A stretch of 38,339 nucleotides of DNA. Source: Catenulispora sp. Its GTDB lineage: Bacteria > Actinomycetota > Actinomycetes > Streptomycetales > Catenulisporaceae. The notes beneath the pieces are model-generated. The model saw only the letters and a list, made by a program, of their open reading frames with translations, was not told where the DNA came from and searched no databases. The stretch covers positions 1 to 38,339 of the forward strand of contig JABFWL010000638.1 of the NCBI GenBank assembly GCA_013362315.1. The letters run 5' to 3'. This document shows, in pieces, positions 15,699-23,501 of this stretch (position 1 is the stretch's first letter; every line of letters starts with the position of its first letter). The translations under genes were made by a program, and so were the position numbers.

Positions 15699-18233
15699 TC
15701 AGAGGTCTGACGGGGTGGCGGCGGCGGTCGCCGGGGCGCAGGCCTGCGCCGGGCCGCCCCCCGAGGTGCCGTTCGCACGGTTCGCCGCAAGATCCGCTGC
15801 CAGCGGAGCGTGCGCAGCCCGATGCTTCGCGGACGCGGCTTCGGCTGCGGCTGTGGCCTGCACGCCGACCGGCTCGGCCAGCCAGGGCCCGACCGTCGCG
15901 CGCATGCGCCCGACGAATGCCACACCCAGGGGTGTCAGCGCGCCGGATCCGGCGAGCACTTCGATGGCCTCGGCGGTCTGCGTCCGCCAGCGCGCGAAGT
16001 GCGCCTCCGCCGCGTCCCGGTCCGAACCGGTGAGCCGCCCACGGCGCACTCGCCAGAAGTCGGCCACCGCGATGTGCGCATACGTCCCCTGTAGCAGGCC
16101 CTCGAACGGTCGAGGATCCTCTCGCCACGGCGCGTAGAAGAGCCGGCTCTCGGACTCGTCGTAGAGATCAAAGCAGTCCAGCACGGCTCCGAGCTTCACA
16201 TGCTGGAACTCGTGGATCATCAGCAGGGCCAACAGTTCCGGCGTCGCAGGCAGGGCGGCGGCGACGGCACCGGGCGCCTGCCGCGCGGTCGCGCTGAGCT
16301 CGTGGCCGCCGGGATGCGGAGCCAGCGGAGTGAGGGTACTGAGACCAGCCCGTAGTCCCGGCGCGTAGGCGGCGTGGTCCCGCACGATCAGTTGCCACGC
16401 CGCATCGAACGAGTCCTGCCAGCGACGCTGCTCGCCTTCCGGGAGTGGCCCGCTGACCGGCCACTGGTGGCAGTCCCGCTCGCCATCGGCGTCCTCCAGC
16501 CGGACGACGAAGTCTCCACTGCTCACCGTCAGCGCCGGAATCCAGCGTTTCTGGTCCTCGTGGCCCAGGCGCACGCTGGCTGAGCCGACGCTGAACTCAC
16601 CCGGCGTGCCGGTCGACACGACCGTCACACCCGAGGTCGCACTCTCGGTGAGCAGTGTGCCAAGCGTCGGCAGGACCACCTGGCCGTCAAGGGGCGTCAG
16701 CCGCAAGCGCGCCGGAACTCCCGCCCGCACGGCGGCGACGAGCGCGATCGCGGTCAGGTACTCCTCGGCACCGTCGGTTTCCGCGCCATCGAGCGTTTTG
16801 ACCGCCCAGGCCCGGAAGTACGGATGCGCGAGGACCTCGGCCAAGGCGGCGGTGTCAACGGCGTCGACCCGCGTGAGCACCCGCCACGCGTCGTGGGCCG
16901 ACGGGTATCGCGGTGCCAGCAATTTGTAGACGTCGGCCAACAGCTCACGACAGATGCTCGCCTGCGCGGCAGCGAGCTCGGCGATCGCCTCCGGGCCTCC
17001 GAAGCCGGACGCCAGCTGGGCCAGCAACGCGTCATCGATGACGTGCTGCTCCGCTGCGGCCGGGCCGTCGTGGTCCGCGAGGTAGCCGATCAGTTTCTTG
17101 AGGTCGTCACAGTAGACCGACGGGTTATCGAAGTCTGACCCACCGCCGTACCGGTGCGGATATAGGCCGCCACCGCAGCTGCTGACCACGCTGCATTCCT
17201 GACACGTGCGACATAGCCCGTCCAACCCACTTTGGCGTGCACGCACTCCTGGCTGCGTCAGTGCGGCGTCCAGCGTGTCCGTCAGGACGTTGAGGCCGGT
17301 CACGGCTGCGCCGGGATACGTGACCTTCAGGGTGTCGACCATCTCGATACCGCCGTCGGTCTCCACCACCAGCACATCACTGGGTGCCAGGCTCAACGCT
17401 TCGCTCAATGACGGCCCGCCACGCAGTGTCGAGGCGATCGAGTCGAAGATCCGCACCCCCATGGGCCGGCCGTCATCAGTCCAGCGCCGCCAGAAAGCGG
17501 TCAGCCAGTCGGCATAAGGGGTCACGGCGGTTGGCCGGGCGTCCGGTCCCGCTGCCGGCGGCCCGGCCGCTGCCCGCACACCGAGCCCGGCTGGCGGAGC
17601 GTCCCACGTTCCGTGTGGAAGCAGCAGCCCGACCTTCGGCGGCTCTTCGGCGGCCAAGGCCTCATAAGTCTCGACTGGGTCGTTGTCCAGATCGATGGTG
17701 CAGAGGATGCCCGCGTATAACTGGCGGTACTCCGGCCTCCGTAGCAGGGCGAGGGCCCGCAGGACTTGAGGATGGCTGGTGCGACCGTCGGCATACCGGC
17801 GATGCAGGTCGTTGGCGGCCCGGTCGCCGTCGAGCGAGATCCCGACCAGCACGTTCTCCTGAGCGAAGAGGTCCAGGTACTTCTGGTCCAGACCCAGGCG
17901 AATGCCATTGGTATGTACTCGGATGTCCGCTTCCGCGACACCATCCAGTGCCGTTTTCAGGCTGGTGATGATCGCGCCGAGATGTCCCGCGGAGCATAGC
18001 AGGGGCTCGCCGCCGTGCAGCACGAAGCGCACGGAATCCACTCCGTGCGCCCTCGCGTGCTCCGCGACACGACTGCCGACGCGGGCTGCCGTGTCCAGGC
18101 TCATGATCTTCGGTTGCGACGCCCAGCTCTGGTCAGCATGTTGATAGACATAGCAATGGTCGCAAGCAAGATCGCACCGACTGTGCACCTTCAGGATGAA
18201 CTGTCGGAAGGGAAAAGCCATACCGCTGGGCAT
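15699..18233 (-). CDS. fxsB: FxsB radical SAM/SPASM cyclophane maturase with HExxH domain
   Basis: This 844-residue maturase has a radical SAM [4Fe-4S] motif CxxxCxxC at Cys20, Cys24 and Cys27. A SPASM region contains Cys341, Cys344, Cys347, Cys353 and Cys375, and a C-terminal domain has HEFQH at 674-678, the HExxH domain that travels with this family. FxsB-type enzymes crosslink the Phe ring to the beta-carbon of the Ser two residues on, in the C-terminal FxSxx motif. The HExxH domain looks like a metalloprotease fold and could remove the leader; that is inferred. The start at 18233 lies 17 bp after the fxsA stop. No strong Shine-Dalgarno is seen, so coupling to fxsA is likely. Residue 5 is an alternative Met. 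Confidence 0.93.
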   Translation of the reverse strand: MPSGMAFPFRQFILKVHSRCDLACDHCYVYQHADQSWASQPKIMSLDTAARVGSRVAEHARAHGVDSVRFVLHGGEPLLCSAGHLGAIITSLKTALDGVAEADIRVHTNGIRLGLDQKYLDLFAQENVLVGISLDGDRAANDLHRRYADGRTSHPQVLRALALLRRPEYRQLYAGILCTIDLDNDPVETYEALAAEEPPKVGLLLPHGTWDAPPAGLGVRAAAGPPAAGPDARPTAVTPYADWLTAFWRRWTDDGRPMGVRIFDSIASTLRGGPSLSEALSLAPSDVLVVETDGGIEMVDTLKVTYPGAAVTGLNVLTDTLDAALTQPGVRARQSGLDGLCRTCQECSVVSSCGGGLYPHRYGGGSDFDNPSVYCDDLKKLIGYLADHDGPAAAEQHVIDDALLAQLASGFGGPEAIAELAAAQASICRELLADVYKLLAPRYPSAHDAWRVLTRVDAVDTAALAEVLAHPYFRAWAVKTLDGAETDGAEEYLTAIALVAAVRAGVPARLRLTPLDGQVVLPTLGTLLTESATSGVTVVSTGTPGEFSVGSASVRLGHEDQKRWIPALTVSSGDFVVRLEDADGERDCHQWPVSGPLPEGEQRRWQDSFDAAWQLIVRDHAAYAPGLRAGLSTLTPLAPHPGGHELSATARQAPGAVAAALPATPELLALLMIHEFQHVKLGAVLDCFDLYDESESRLFYAPWREDPRPFEGLLQGTYAHIAVADFWRVRRGRLTGSDRDAAEAHFARWRTQTAEAIEVLAGSGALTPLGVAFVGRMRATVGPWLAEPVGVQATAAAEAASAKHRAAHAPLAADLAANRANGTSGGGPAQACAPATAAATPSDL

Positions 18234-18250
18234 GGTTCAGGAGTTGCCTG

Positions 18251-18412
18251 CTACAGCGCGGACTCGAAAGCTGCCACCGGGGGCGGTTCCTGGGTCCGTG
18301 ATGGTCGCTTGGCACCGGGTGCGGCGTGGCCGGATGCTGTGGCGAGCCGTTCGAGCGAGGTGGTGCGGCGATCTGCGACCTTGGTCTTGGTCGTACCACT
18401 CGTGTTGCTCAT
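18251..18412 (-). CDS. fxsA: FxSxx-COOH precursor peptide FxsA
   Basis: This 53-residue peptide ends in FESAL, an exact F-x-S-x-x-COOH terminus (Phe49, Ser51). Phe49 and Ser51 are the expected sites of the FxsB-made three-residue cyclophane. Most of the peptide is a polar, Thr/Ser/Lys/Arg-rich leader, followed by a Pro-rich stretch before the core. The ATG at 18412 has AGGAGG 8 nt upstream, one of the strongest ribosome sites in the window; this rejects the longer frame to 18532. fxsB follows 17 bp later. The mature product and its export are unknown. Confidence 0.93.
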   Translation of the reverse strand: MSNTSGTTKTKVADRRTTSLERLATASGHAAPGAKRPSRTQEPPPVAAFESAL

Positions 18413-18615
18413 CACAAGCTCCTCCTGGGGTCGTAGCGCCCCGAGATCAATTACCACACGCATCTGGAGCCGCCGCCACTGGAGTCGCCGCCACGGGGAA
18501 GCCGCTGTTGAGTTCTTCTTTGAGCCTTGCAAACCACAGTTTGTGGCAGCACTCTATTCGAGCGAGTAACGCTGGGGGGAGTGTTTCCGAAACGGGTTTG
18601 AGGGAAGTCTCACTC
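18413..18615. promoter_or_regulatory. Divergent promoter region between fxsA and the SLOG gene
   Basis: This 203-bp region is visibly lower in GC than its surroundings and serves both directions. It contains a 15-bp tandem repeat at 18464-18493 and a short inverted repeat, CCACA-gtt-TGTGG. No -10/-35 pair is convincing by eye. Shared control of the peptide cluster and the SLOG protein is plausible. Confidence 0.5.
18464..18493. repeat. 15-bp tandem repeat upstream of fxsA
   Basis: Units CTGGAGCCGCCGCCA (18464-18478) and CTGGAGTCGCCGCCA (18479-18493) differ at one base and lie 52 bp upstream of the fxsA start. Head-to-tail repeats spaced about 1.5 helical turns can bind a regulator. Replication slippage is the alternative. 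Confidence 0.75.
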
Positions 18616-19122
18616 TTGTGGAGTAAGGCGCTTCGAGTCGGTATCACCGGCCATCTCGATCTGACCGCTGCGACCTGCGCATCTGTCACCGCCGAGATTC
18701 GTGATCATCTCATCCGGCTGGGCGGATCCGACCTCGTCGGAGTGACTTGCCTGGCCAGGGGGGCGGACACTTTATTCGCCGAGCAGGTGATCGCTATGGG
18801 GGGACGGCTGGTAGTGATCATTCCTTCCCCTGATTATTTTGATCAGGAGGTCTCCCCGGCAGAGGCGCCGCTTTATCGATCACTCGTCGAAACGGCTTGG
18901 GCTGTTCGGCGGATGGCCACGCCGCACGCCGGTGACGAAGCTTATCGAGTGGCGAACCGCGAGATGCTGGAATCTGTCGACCGGCTCCTCGCGGTCTGGG
19001 ACGGTAACCCGAACGGCGGCGCGGGCGGCACGGCCGCGGTCGTGCGCGAAGCTAGGCGCCGCGACCTTCCGGTCACCGTTATCTGGCCGGAGGGGGCAAG
19101 GCGCCTCCGCTCGGAGCACTGA
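18616..19122 (+). CDS. SLOG-family (Rossmannoid nucleotide-ligand) protein
   Basis: This 168-residue protein opens with GITGHLDL (9-16) and has CLARGAD (45-51) and a late AVWDG...GGTA (126-140). These are hallmarks of SLOG/LOG-like Rossmannoid domains that bind or process nucleotide-derived ligands. The TTG at 18616 is chosen because AGGGAAG lies 8 nt upstream and the Rossmann fold starts a few residues later. Upstream in-frame sequence overlaps fxsA antisense and is not protein-like. It is divergent from fxsA and meets the RyR gene tail to tail with a 1-bp gap. Known SLOG proteins occur in nucleotide-signal conflict systems; a sensor role here is inferred. Confidence 0.82.
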   Translation: MWSKALRVGITGHLDLTAATCASVTAEIRDHLIRLGGSDLVGVTCLARGADTLFAEQVIAMGGRLVVIIPSPDYFDQEVSPAEAPLYRSLVETAWAVRRMATPHAGDEAYRVANREMLESVDRLLAVWDGNPNGGAGGTAAVVREARRRDLPVTVIWPEGARRLRSEH

Positions 19123-19123
19123 T

Positions 19124-20905
19124 TCACCAGACTGGATCCGTCCCATCGGCCGGCACCTCTCCGCGCGCAACGGGCGGCCCGACGCGGACGATCGCCAGTC
19201 CGACCTCGGCAAGCAGGCTCGGGATGGCGCGCACCGCTTCGAGGTCTGGTTCGCGGCCGTCGTCGGTGAGCGCGGACCACGGGACCAGGGCCGGGTGGTG
19301 ACGGGTGCGTTCATCGCGCTGCGCACCGTAGCGCCAGCCCCGGTCCACCCGCTCGGCCCACCAGCGGTGGTGCTCCTGACGCGCGAGGAAGTCGACCTCC
19401 CAGGGTTTGAACTGAAAATCGTCCAGGCCGGTTGCGCGACGCGGAGCCAGCAGGGCTCCGAGGGCTGCGACCTTCCGGCCGATGTCGAGCGCCTGGGCAC
19501 GGGAGGCCGCTCGGAACTCCTCGGGCAGCAGGTCCCACCCGACCATGGCGGCGGTGCCGCCCATGGCGATGCCGTCGGCCAGCCGGTCGCGCAGGTAGCG
19601 CTGGTGCCCGGTGCGGGCCAGCGCCTCGGCCAGATCGAAGCCGATCACGGCCGGGTCGCAGGCGGCTTCCACGACGTCGACCACGCGCAGCCGACCGCCG
19701 AGCGCGTCGAACAACGCTTCGCCGCCCGGGCCGCGGTCGAAGGTCTCCGCCATGCCGGACAGTCGGTCCAGGCGCACGACGATCGCCTCGACCGCCGTCG
19801 CCAGGTGCGCCACCGAATACAGCGCTGTCTGAAGCGCCTCCCCTTCGTCCTCCTGGCAGAGGTAGAGGCGGTGCAGCGGCGGAAGGCCGGCTGTCGAGCG
19901 TTCGGTGAGGAGATCCTCGATGCCGCCGGTATAGGCGTGCAGCTCGCAGGCTTCGCCGAGGAAGGGATATCGGGCAGTGATCAGGGCGGCGGCGCTCCTC
20001 GCCTGCGCACCGACCAGAACGGCGTGCGTAGGCTCATCGGACTTGTCCCTTCTGGCCAGCCACTGCCGGCCGAGTTCCACCACCACCGAGCGTCCGAACG
20101 CCTCCGTGCCGACCACGGCGACGCGAGGCGCACCGGAGCTGAAGACGGTCTCGTCGCTGCGGACCACCTGCTGCGCCGCGAGTTCGTCGGCGTTGAAGAA
20201 GTCCACCCGCAGCCCGTCGGGACCAGCTGCCGTCCATCGCCGCGCTTTCAGCGCCAGGCACAGATCCGGATCGGCGACCAGCGCGTGGACCCGCACCGGC
20301 AGTCGCCGTCCGGCCAGCAGCCGCTCCACGTCGTTGGCCACTTGGACGTTGCGGTGGCTGTCCGCCAGACAGCTGTAGACCGCGGTGGCCCGAGCCACCC
20401 CGGCTATCCGCAGGCTTGCCAGCACCGTGTCGCCGCCGAGCGTGCCGCCATCGCCGGCCGCGCCGACCGCCACGACGGATTGCTGCGCCCGCCTCAACCG
20501 GCGGGCCAGCACATCTGCCATGCGAGTGGATCCGTACACGATGACGTGTCCGCGGTACCGATGGACGCGCGCGTGGTAGAGCCGCTTCGCAGACAGGGCC
20601 GCGATGATCTCGGCCAACCCGAAGGCCAACACCGAGGGTGCCGAGAACCGCGCGATCGTCAGCGGCCAGGGATACGGGCCCCCGTCGGCAAGTGGCGGCG
20701 ACTGGACGAGGATGAGCTCGATGTCGTAGTAGAAGACGTCGCCAGGAGCGTGGCTGAAGTGCGACGGATGCGCGAGAAGGTAGGTACGTAGCCCGATATA
20801 GCCGAGGATCAGGCTGACGACGCCCACCAGCGCGAACGCCACTCGAATCGGACCAGCGAGATGCGCGGGCAGCTGCTCCCGCAGGCGGTCGGCCACCTCC
20901 ACCAC
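19124..20905 (-). CDS. Membrane protein with TrkA-N-like Rossmann domains and a C-terminal RyR domain
   Basis: This 593-residue protein has two membrane segments (about 20-46 and 88-107). Two Rossmann-like NAD-binding regions follow, with HVIVYGSTRMAD and VAVVGTEAFG, as in TrkA-N/RCK proteins of K+ channels. A C-terminal RyR domain (about 515-575) has EHHRWWAERVDRGW, YGAQRDERTRHHP and LVPWSALTD. RyR domains in bacteria are thought to sense ligands and recur beside SLOG proteins. No ion-channel pore is evident. It starts at a GTG (20905); another GTG slightly inside is possible. The protein may be a membrane sensor or effector paired with the SLOG protein and the Fxs cluster; that is inference from adjacency. 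Confidence 0.85.
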   Translation of the reverse strand: MVEVADRLREQLPAHLAGPIRVAFALVGVVSLILGYIGLRTYLLAHPSHFSHAPGDVFYYDIELILVQSPPLADGGPYPWPLTIARFSAPSVLAFGLAEIIAALSAKRLYHARVHRYRGHVIVYGSTRMADVLARRLRRAQQSVVAVGAAGDGGTLGGDTVLASLRIAGVARATAVYSCLADSHRNVQVANDVERLLAGRRLPVRVHALVADPDLCLALKARRWTAAGPDGLRVDFFNADELAAQQVVRSDETVFSSGAPRVAVVGTEAFGRSVVVELGRQWLARRDKSDEPTHAVLVGAQARSAAALITARYPFLGEACELHAYTGGIEDLLTERSTAGLPPLHRLYLCQEDEGEALQTALYSVAHLATAVEAIVVRLDRLSGMAETFDRGPGGEALFDALGGRLRVVDVVEAACDPAVIGFDLAEALARTGHQRYLRDRLADGIAMGGTAAMVGWDLLPEEFRAASRAQALDIGRKVAALGALLAPRRATGLDDFQFKPWEVDFLARQEHHRWWAERVDRGWRYGAQRDERTRHHPALVPWSALTDDGREPDLEAVRAIPSLLAEVGLAIVRVGPPVARGEVPADGTDPVW

Positions 20906-21023
20906 CCCCCGGCCGCGGCTTTGACCTCAAGGGTGGTTTACCCCGGTATTCCTCCGGACTCACCTTTAAAACCGGCGCTCTCCTTTTAGGCCAGGCGGTC
21001 TCCTTTCGTCCGGAACGTAGACC

Positions 21024-21353
21024 TCAGACGCTGCCCGGCAAGCCCGTGGGCGCGGACGGGTACTCGCCAGTAGCGGGCTCCGTCGTGCTGTGGCGGCTGG
21101 ACTCGGTCTCGCCGTCCGAAGAGGAGTGCAGCTTCTTCGACAGGCCCGACGCGACGTCGGTGACCTTCTCGACGACGGCCTTGGTCGCGGTGCCGACCTG
21201 CTCCTGGAGGTTCTCCCGCATGTCGACGACGGCCGGCTGGTGGCTGACCTCGTGCACCTTGTCCTTCAGCTGCTCGTATTTCTCCCGGCCCGCTCTGGTG
21301 CCGACGACGTAGCCGGCGGCAAAGCCGGTGGCCAGGGTCAGTGCGCGTTTCAT
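21024..21353 (-). CDS. YtxH-like small protein
   Basis: This 109-residue protein starts MKRALTLATGFAAGYVVGTRAGREKYEQLKDKV. A short membrane-prone, Gly-rich segment precedes a charged helical region, the pattern of YtxH-domain proteins. The rest is hydrophilic and Ser/Thr-rich. AGGAGG lies 4 nt before the ATG at 21353, which decides the start over the longer frames. YtxH-like proteins are often general-stress linked, but function is unknown. It is divergent from the methyltransferase fusion gene. Confidence 0.85.
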   Translation of the reverse strand: MKRALTLATGFAAGYVVGTRAGREKYEQLKDKVHEVSHQPAVVDMRENLQEQVGTATKAVVEKVTDVASGLSKKLHSSSDGETESSRHSTTEPATGEYPSAPTGLPGSV

Positions 21354-21504
21354 GTTTCCTCCTAGTTCGCGGCCAGAGCCCCGGCGGGCATGCTTGAGGC
21401 GTCGGCCGGACTCCTTTCCGATGAAGTCCTGGTGACCTGCCCTGGCCGAGGCAAACCTCCGGACTCGGTGGTGGCGAATTACAGGTGCGGAGCAAGTCCC
21501 GGTC

Positions 21505-22965
21505 TTGGACAATGCGCGGGTGGCTGGAGAGTACTGGCAGCGTGAGCCGTCGGGCCTGGCGCGGGAGCGCATGGTCGCACTGGACCTGCCGGGGATTTCG
21601 CTGGAACTGGCGACGGCGTCAGGTGTCTTCGGGGCGCAGCGCGTCGATCACGGGACGATGGTGCTGCTCCGCCGGGCGCCGATTCCCGCGGCGTGTTCCG
21701 GAGTCGTGGACGTGGGCACCGGATACGGCCCCATCGCGGTGGCGATGGGCCTGCGTCAGCCTTCCGCCGGGGTGTGGGCGGTGGACGTGAACCGGCGGGC
21801 CCTGGAGCTGACCCGGCGCAACGCCGCGTCGGCGGCGCTGGCCAACGTCGTCGCCGTCGAGCCGGAGCAGGTGCCGGCGGCGCTGCGGTTCGACCGGCTG
21901 TACTCGAATCCGCCGGTCAAGATCGGCAGGGAGGAGCTGCACTCCCTGCTCGGCGGCTGGCTGGGGCGGCTGGCCACCGACGGCGACGCCTACCTGGTCG
22001 TCAAGCAGTCGATGGGCGCCGACGGGCTCGGCAGGTGGCTGACCGAGGCCGGGTACCCGACCGTTCGGTCGGCCTCGAAGCAGGGCTACCGGCTGCTGCA
22101 CGTCACGGCACCGCCCCGGCGCCGGCCGCAGGACGCCCTGACCGCGGATGACCTGGCCGTGGTGAACCGCGCGACTGGGCAGCGGTGGAGCGTACTGGGC
22201 CGGCTCTCCGGCGGTCGGTCCGACAGCGTCCAACTCCTGGGCTCCGGCCCGGCCCGCATGGTGCTGAAGATCAAGCGCGGTGCCTGGTGGGAGGGTCAGC
22301 TGGCCAGATTCGCCGAACTGGTGGCGGCCTTGCGGACCGCCGGCTACCCCACACCGCCGGTTCTGGGCTTCGGCCCGCTGGGGGAGGACCGGTTCTATCT
22401 GGCCACCGAGCACACCGCCGGGTCCCAGCCCGCCGCCTTGGACATGGAGTTGGCGAGGGACGTGCTCCAGGCCATCGGCCTGCACGCCGCCGTGCGACCG
22501 TCGCCGATCCGCGACTGGTCGGCGATGATCACCATGTTCCTCAACGGCGGGATCGCCGACCACCGGTTCCCACCCGGGCTGGCCGGCCTCGCGCAGCAGG
22601 CGTGGGACCTCGTGCCGCATCCCGTTCCGGCGCTGCCGACCGGCGACTTCGTCCACGGCGACCTGACCACCCGCAACCTGCTGACCCGGTCCGGCCGGCT
22701 CAGCGCGGTCATCGACGCCGAAGGCTTCGGCAGCGGCACCCGCACCATCGACCTGGTGTCGATGCTGGCCACCACCAGGCCCGAACAACGCGCCGTCAGC
22801 GATCTGCTCATCGAGCAGGCCATCGCCGCGAGCGACGAATCCGTCTTCCACGCCTGTCTGGCGCACCAAGTCCTCAAGACTCTGCTGTCCGCCGCCGACC
22901 ATCCACAACGGTCGGCCGCCGTCGAAGAGCGTGCCCGCAACCTGCTGACGTTCGCCCGGAAGTAG
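21505..22965 (+). CDS. Fusion of an RsmC-like methyltransferase and an APH-like kinase
   Basis: This 486-residue protein has two enzyme domains. Residues about 1-205 form a class I methyltransferase with VVDVGTGYGPIA (67-78) and a SNPPVK motif (134-139), as in RsmC/RlmG-type N2-guanine rRNA methyltransferases. Residues about 215-486 form an aminoglycoside phosphotransferase-like kinase with HGDLTTRN (384-391) and IDAEGFG (Asp404). Both look intact. I start at the TTG at 21505; a GTG at 21520 is nearly as good, and neither has a strong ribosome site. RNA modification, antibiotic self-resistance, or phosphorylation of a metabolite are all possible. The fusion is unusual as far as I know. Confidence 0.88.
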   Translation: MDNARVAGEYWQREPSGLARERMVALDLPGISLELATASGVFGAQRVDHGTMVLLRRAPIPAACSGVVDVGTGYGPIAVAMGLRQPSAGVWAVDVNRRALELTRRNAASAALANVVAVEPEQVPAALRFDRLYSNPPVKIGREELHSLLGGWLGRLATDGDAYLVVKQSMGADGLGRWLTEAGYPTVRSASKQGYRLLHVTAPPRRRPQDALTADDLAVVNRATGQRWSVLGRLSGGRSDSVQLLGSGPARMVLKIKRGAWWEGQLARFAELVAALRTAGYPTPPVLGFGPLGEDRFYLATEHTAGSQPAALDMELARDVLQAIGLHAAVRPSPIRDWSAMITMFLNGGIADHRFPPGLAGLAQQAWDLVPHPVPALPTGDFVHGDLTTRNLLTRSGRLSAVIDAEGFGSGTRTIDLVSMLATTRPEQRAVSDLLIEQAIAASDESVFHACLAHQVLKTLLSAADHPQRSAAVEERARNLLTFARK

Positions 22966-22995
22966 GCCGCGAAACGGCGCTCTGGTGGGTATCCG

Positions 22996-23038
22996 GTTTC
23001 GAACATATTCGATTCTGGCGCCTCTTGTGTTTCGAAAC
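22996..23038. promoter_or_regulatory. Repeated TTCGAA-centred palindromes upstream of the secreted protein
   Basis: GTTTCGAAC at 22996-23004 and the perfect palindrome GTTTCGAAAC at 23029-23038 share a TTCGAA core with centres 33 bp apart, about three DNA turns. They sit 76-118 bp upstream of the start at 23114, in the most AT-rich part of the region. This suggests a two-site operator. Confidence 0.4.
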
Positions 23039-23113
23039 GTTCGACACGAGGCTGGCTGAGGGCGGAAGCCGATCATAAGGATGCTGGTAAACACCAGAGA
23101 TACGGAGGACCCT

Positions 23114-23476
23114 ATGAGCGGGCATGCACGAAGCATCGCCAGGATTGCCATCGCCGTCGCGGCCGTCGCCGCCCCGGTGACCGCCGCCAGCGGCCCCGCA
23201 CGCGCCGACGTCAGCGCCTGCTCGGCCACCCCGGGCGCCGGCCAGTACTCGGCCACGGCCACGGCGACCTGCCCGGCGGGCGCCGGGACTTTCACCTTCC
23301 GCGTCGCAGCGAACTGCTATGACACCTACCCCACCGGCAACCTGCAGTTCGAGGGCGTCATCTACGGCCCGTGGGTGCAGGCCAGCGCGTCGTTCGCGAC
23401 GTCTTCGTCAGTGCACTGCAACGGCTACGTCCCGGGCTCGGGAGTGGCTTCCGGCGCGACGATCCAGACTGCCTGA
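23114..23476 (+). CDS. Small secreted protein of unknown function
   Basis: This 120-residue protein has an N-terminal Sec-type signal with basic RSIARIAIAVAAVAAP and a likely cleavage after ARA near residue 32. The mature part holds four cysteines (ACSA, TCPA, NCYD and HCNG), suggesting two disulfides, and is otherwise Ala/Gly/Thr/Ser-rich. The ATG at 23114 has GGAGG 5-7 nt upstream, so the longer frame from 23081 is rejected. It resembles no family I recognise. It converges with the GH2 gene. Confidence 0.78.
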   Translation: MSGHARSIARIAIAVAAVAAPVTAASGPARADVSACSATPGAGQYSATATATCPAGAGTFTFRVAANCYDTYPTGNLQFEGVIYGPWVQASASFATSSSVHCNGYVPGSGVASGATIQTA

Positions 23477-23501
23477 CAGCCCTCTCTATCCGTTCATCGA
23501 G

